Part shown: piece by piece, positions 20,387-20,771 of the stretch
Numbering within the stretch: position 1 is the first letter of the stretch
How the letters are laid out: each line of letters starts with the position of its first letter
Position numbers and translations under genes: made by a program
Notes under the pieces: model-generated
Databases searched by the model: none
Told to the model about the DNA's origin: nothing
Seen by the model: only the letters and a program-made list of their open reading frames with translations
From: JANNHK01 sp034408875
GTDB taxonomy: Bacteria > Actinomycetota > Acidimicrobiia > IMCC26256 > PALSA-610
Direction: 5' to 3'
Length of the DNA stretch: 20,771 nucleotides
Assembly: GCA_034408875.1 (NCBI GenBank)
Contig: JAWXCJ010000305.1
Coordinates: forward strand, 1 to 20,771

Positions 20387-20771
20387 TCAGCCCGCCGGTG
20401 GAAGGTTCGGTGCGAATCGTTCGAGCGGCATGCTCGGCGGGACGTCTTCGACGAGGTCGGCCAGGATCCGCCCGAGGAGCGGCCCGAACTTGAAGCCGTG
20501 ACCCGACGTGCCCGCGCCGACCACGACGTCGTCGCTGCGGTGCACGACGAAGTCCTCGTCGGACGTGTTGTCGTAGACGCAGGTCTCGACCTCGACCGGA
20601 ACCGGGTCGAAGTCTCGCAGCCAGTCGCGGGCAGCCGACTCCAGCGCGGCAACGGCCCTGGGGTCCGGGTCACGATCGCGCGAGTCCAGGTCGATCACCA
20701 CCCCACCGTGGTGCAACGCGATCTTGTACAGCTCGGATCCCGGCGTCGGCAGCCCGTACACGGCCGGTTCC
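20387..20771 (-). CDS. FAD-dependent amine oxidase (monomeric sarcosine oxidase-like), C-terminal part
   Basis: Only the last 127 residues are in the window; the gene continues past base 20771. They contain the C-terminal half of a DAO-family flavoenzyme of the sarcosine/N-methyl amino acid oxidase type. VETCVYDNTSDEDFVV carries the Cys to which FAD is covalently attached in monomeric sarcosine oxidases, followed by VVVGAGTSGHGFKFGPLLG, the FAD-binding end motif. It would oxidatively demethylate an N-methylated amine with oxygen, releasing formaldehyde and hydrogen peroxide. The substrate pocket is outside the window, so the exact substrate is open. The gene ends TGA at 20387 and is followed by the unknown gene. 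Confidence 0.88.
   Translation of the reverse strand, partial: EPAVYGLPTPGSELYKIALHHGGVVIDLDSRDRDPDPRAVAALESAARDWLRDFDPVPVEVETCVYDNTSDEDFVVHRSDDVVVGAGTSGHGFKFGPLLGRILADLVEDVPPSMPLERFAPNLPPAG

Noticed and set aside
1..20771. CRISPR array, tRNA, rRNA, transposase, integrase or phage genes
   Set aside because: None was seen: no regularly spaced repeats, no cloverleaf sequence noticed and no such protein family among the reading frames.

Overview
The window is very GC-rich, with dense and often overlapping genes, GTG/TTG starts and several promoters whose -10 box sits 6-7 bases before the start codon (leaderless mRNA style). Together with a conservon operon, an SCO6745-family protein and a class-2-like PadR regulator, this points to Actinomycetota. 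An Acidimicrobiia-type genome is my best guess, but this is inference.

Layout. 1-2116 (+): the end of a conservon signalling operon (tail of the sensor kinase CvnA, roadblock CvnB, DUF742 CvnC, GTPase CvnD). 2138-4007 (-): a TerC-family membrane protein and a DedA/VTT-like membrane protein, preceded by what looks like a yybP-ykoY manganese riboswitch; the riboswitch overlaps the nominal TerC start, so the real start is probably a downstream TTG. 4039-6363 (-): FAD-dependent monooxygenase, sulfotransferase and a broken carotenoid oxygenase in one tight operon. 6419-6620 (+): a methyltransferase remnant. 6612-9235 (-): a class I adenylate-forming ligase coupled to an amidase, divergent from a nitroreductase (9273-9929, +). 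10037-11717 (-): a hydrolase tail, an endonuclease/exonuclease/phosphatase enzyme and a YrhK-like membrane protein. 11762-12252 (+): a PadR regulator with a strong promoter, its 3' end lying in a large palindrome. 12235-13229 (-): a LURP-one-related protein fused in frame to a wrecked enoyl-CoA hydratase. 13294-17341 (+): a lipoprotein hydrolase of the CocE/X-Pro dipeptidyl-peptidase type, an SCO6745-family protein and a MaoC-like hotdog protein. 17338-18048 (-): two more broken genes, one nitrobindin-like. 18114-18920 (+): an MpaB/DUF2236-family protein. 18918-19649 (+): an AbrB-type antitoxin and PIN-like toxin pair behind two palindromes. 19754-20771 (-): an unrecognised protein and the C-terminal part of an FAD-dependent amine (sarcosine-type) oxidase.

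The most striking feature is how genes are broken here. At least four have kept recognisable N- and C-terminal ends but lost the middle (carotenoid oxygenase, methyltransferase, enoyl-CoA hydratase, nitrobindin-like protein), and two or three more survive only as tails. The genes between them look complete. Either this lineage is losing genes by internal deletion, or the assembly has collapsed at these places; read mapping across the junctions would decide. No tRNA, rRNA, CRISPR array, insertion sequence or phage gene was seen.
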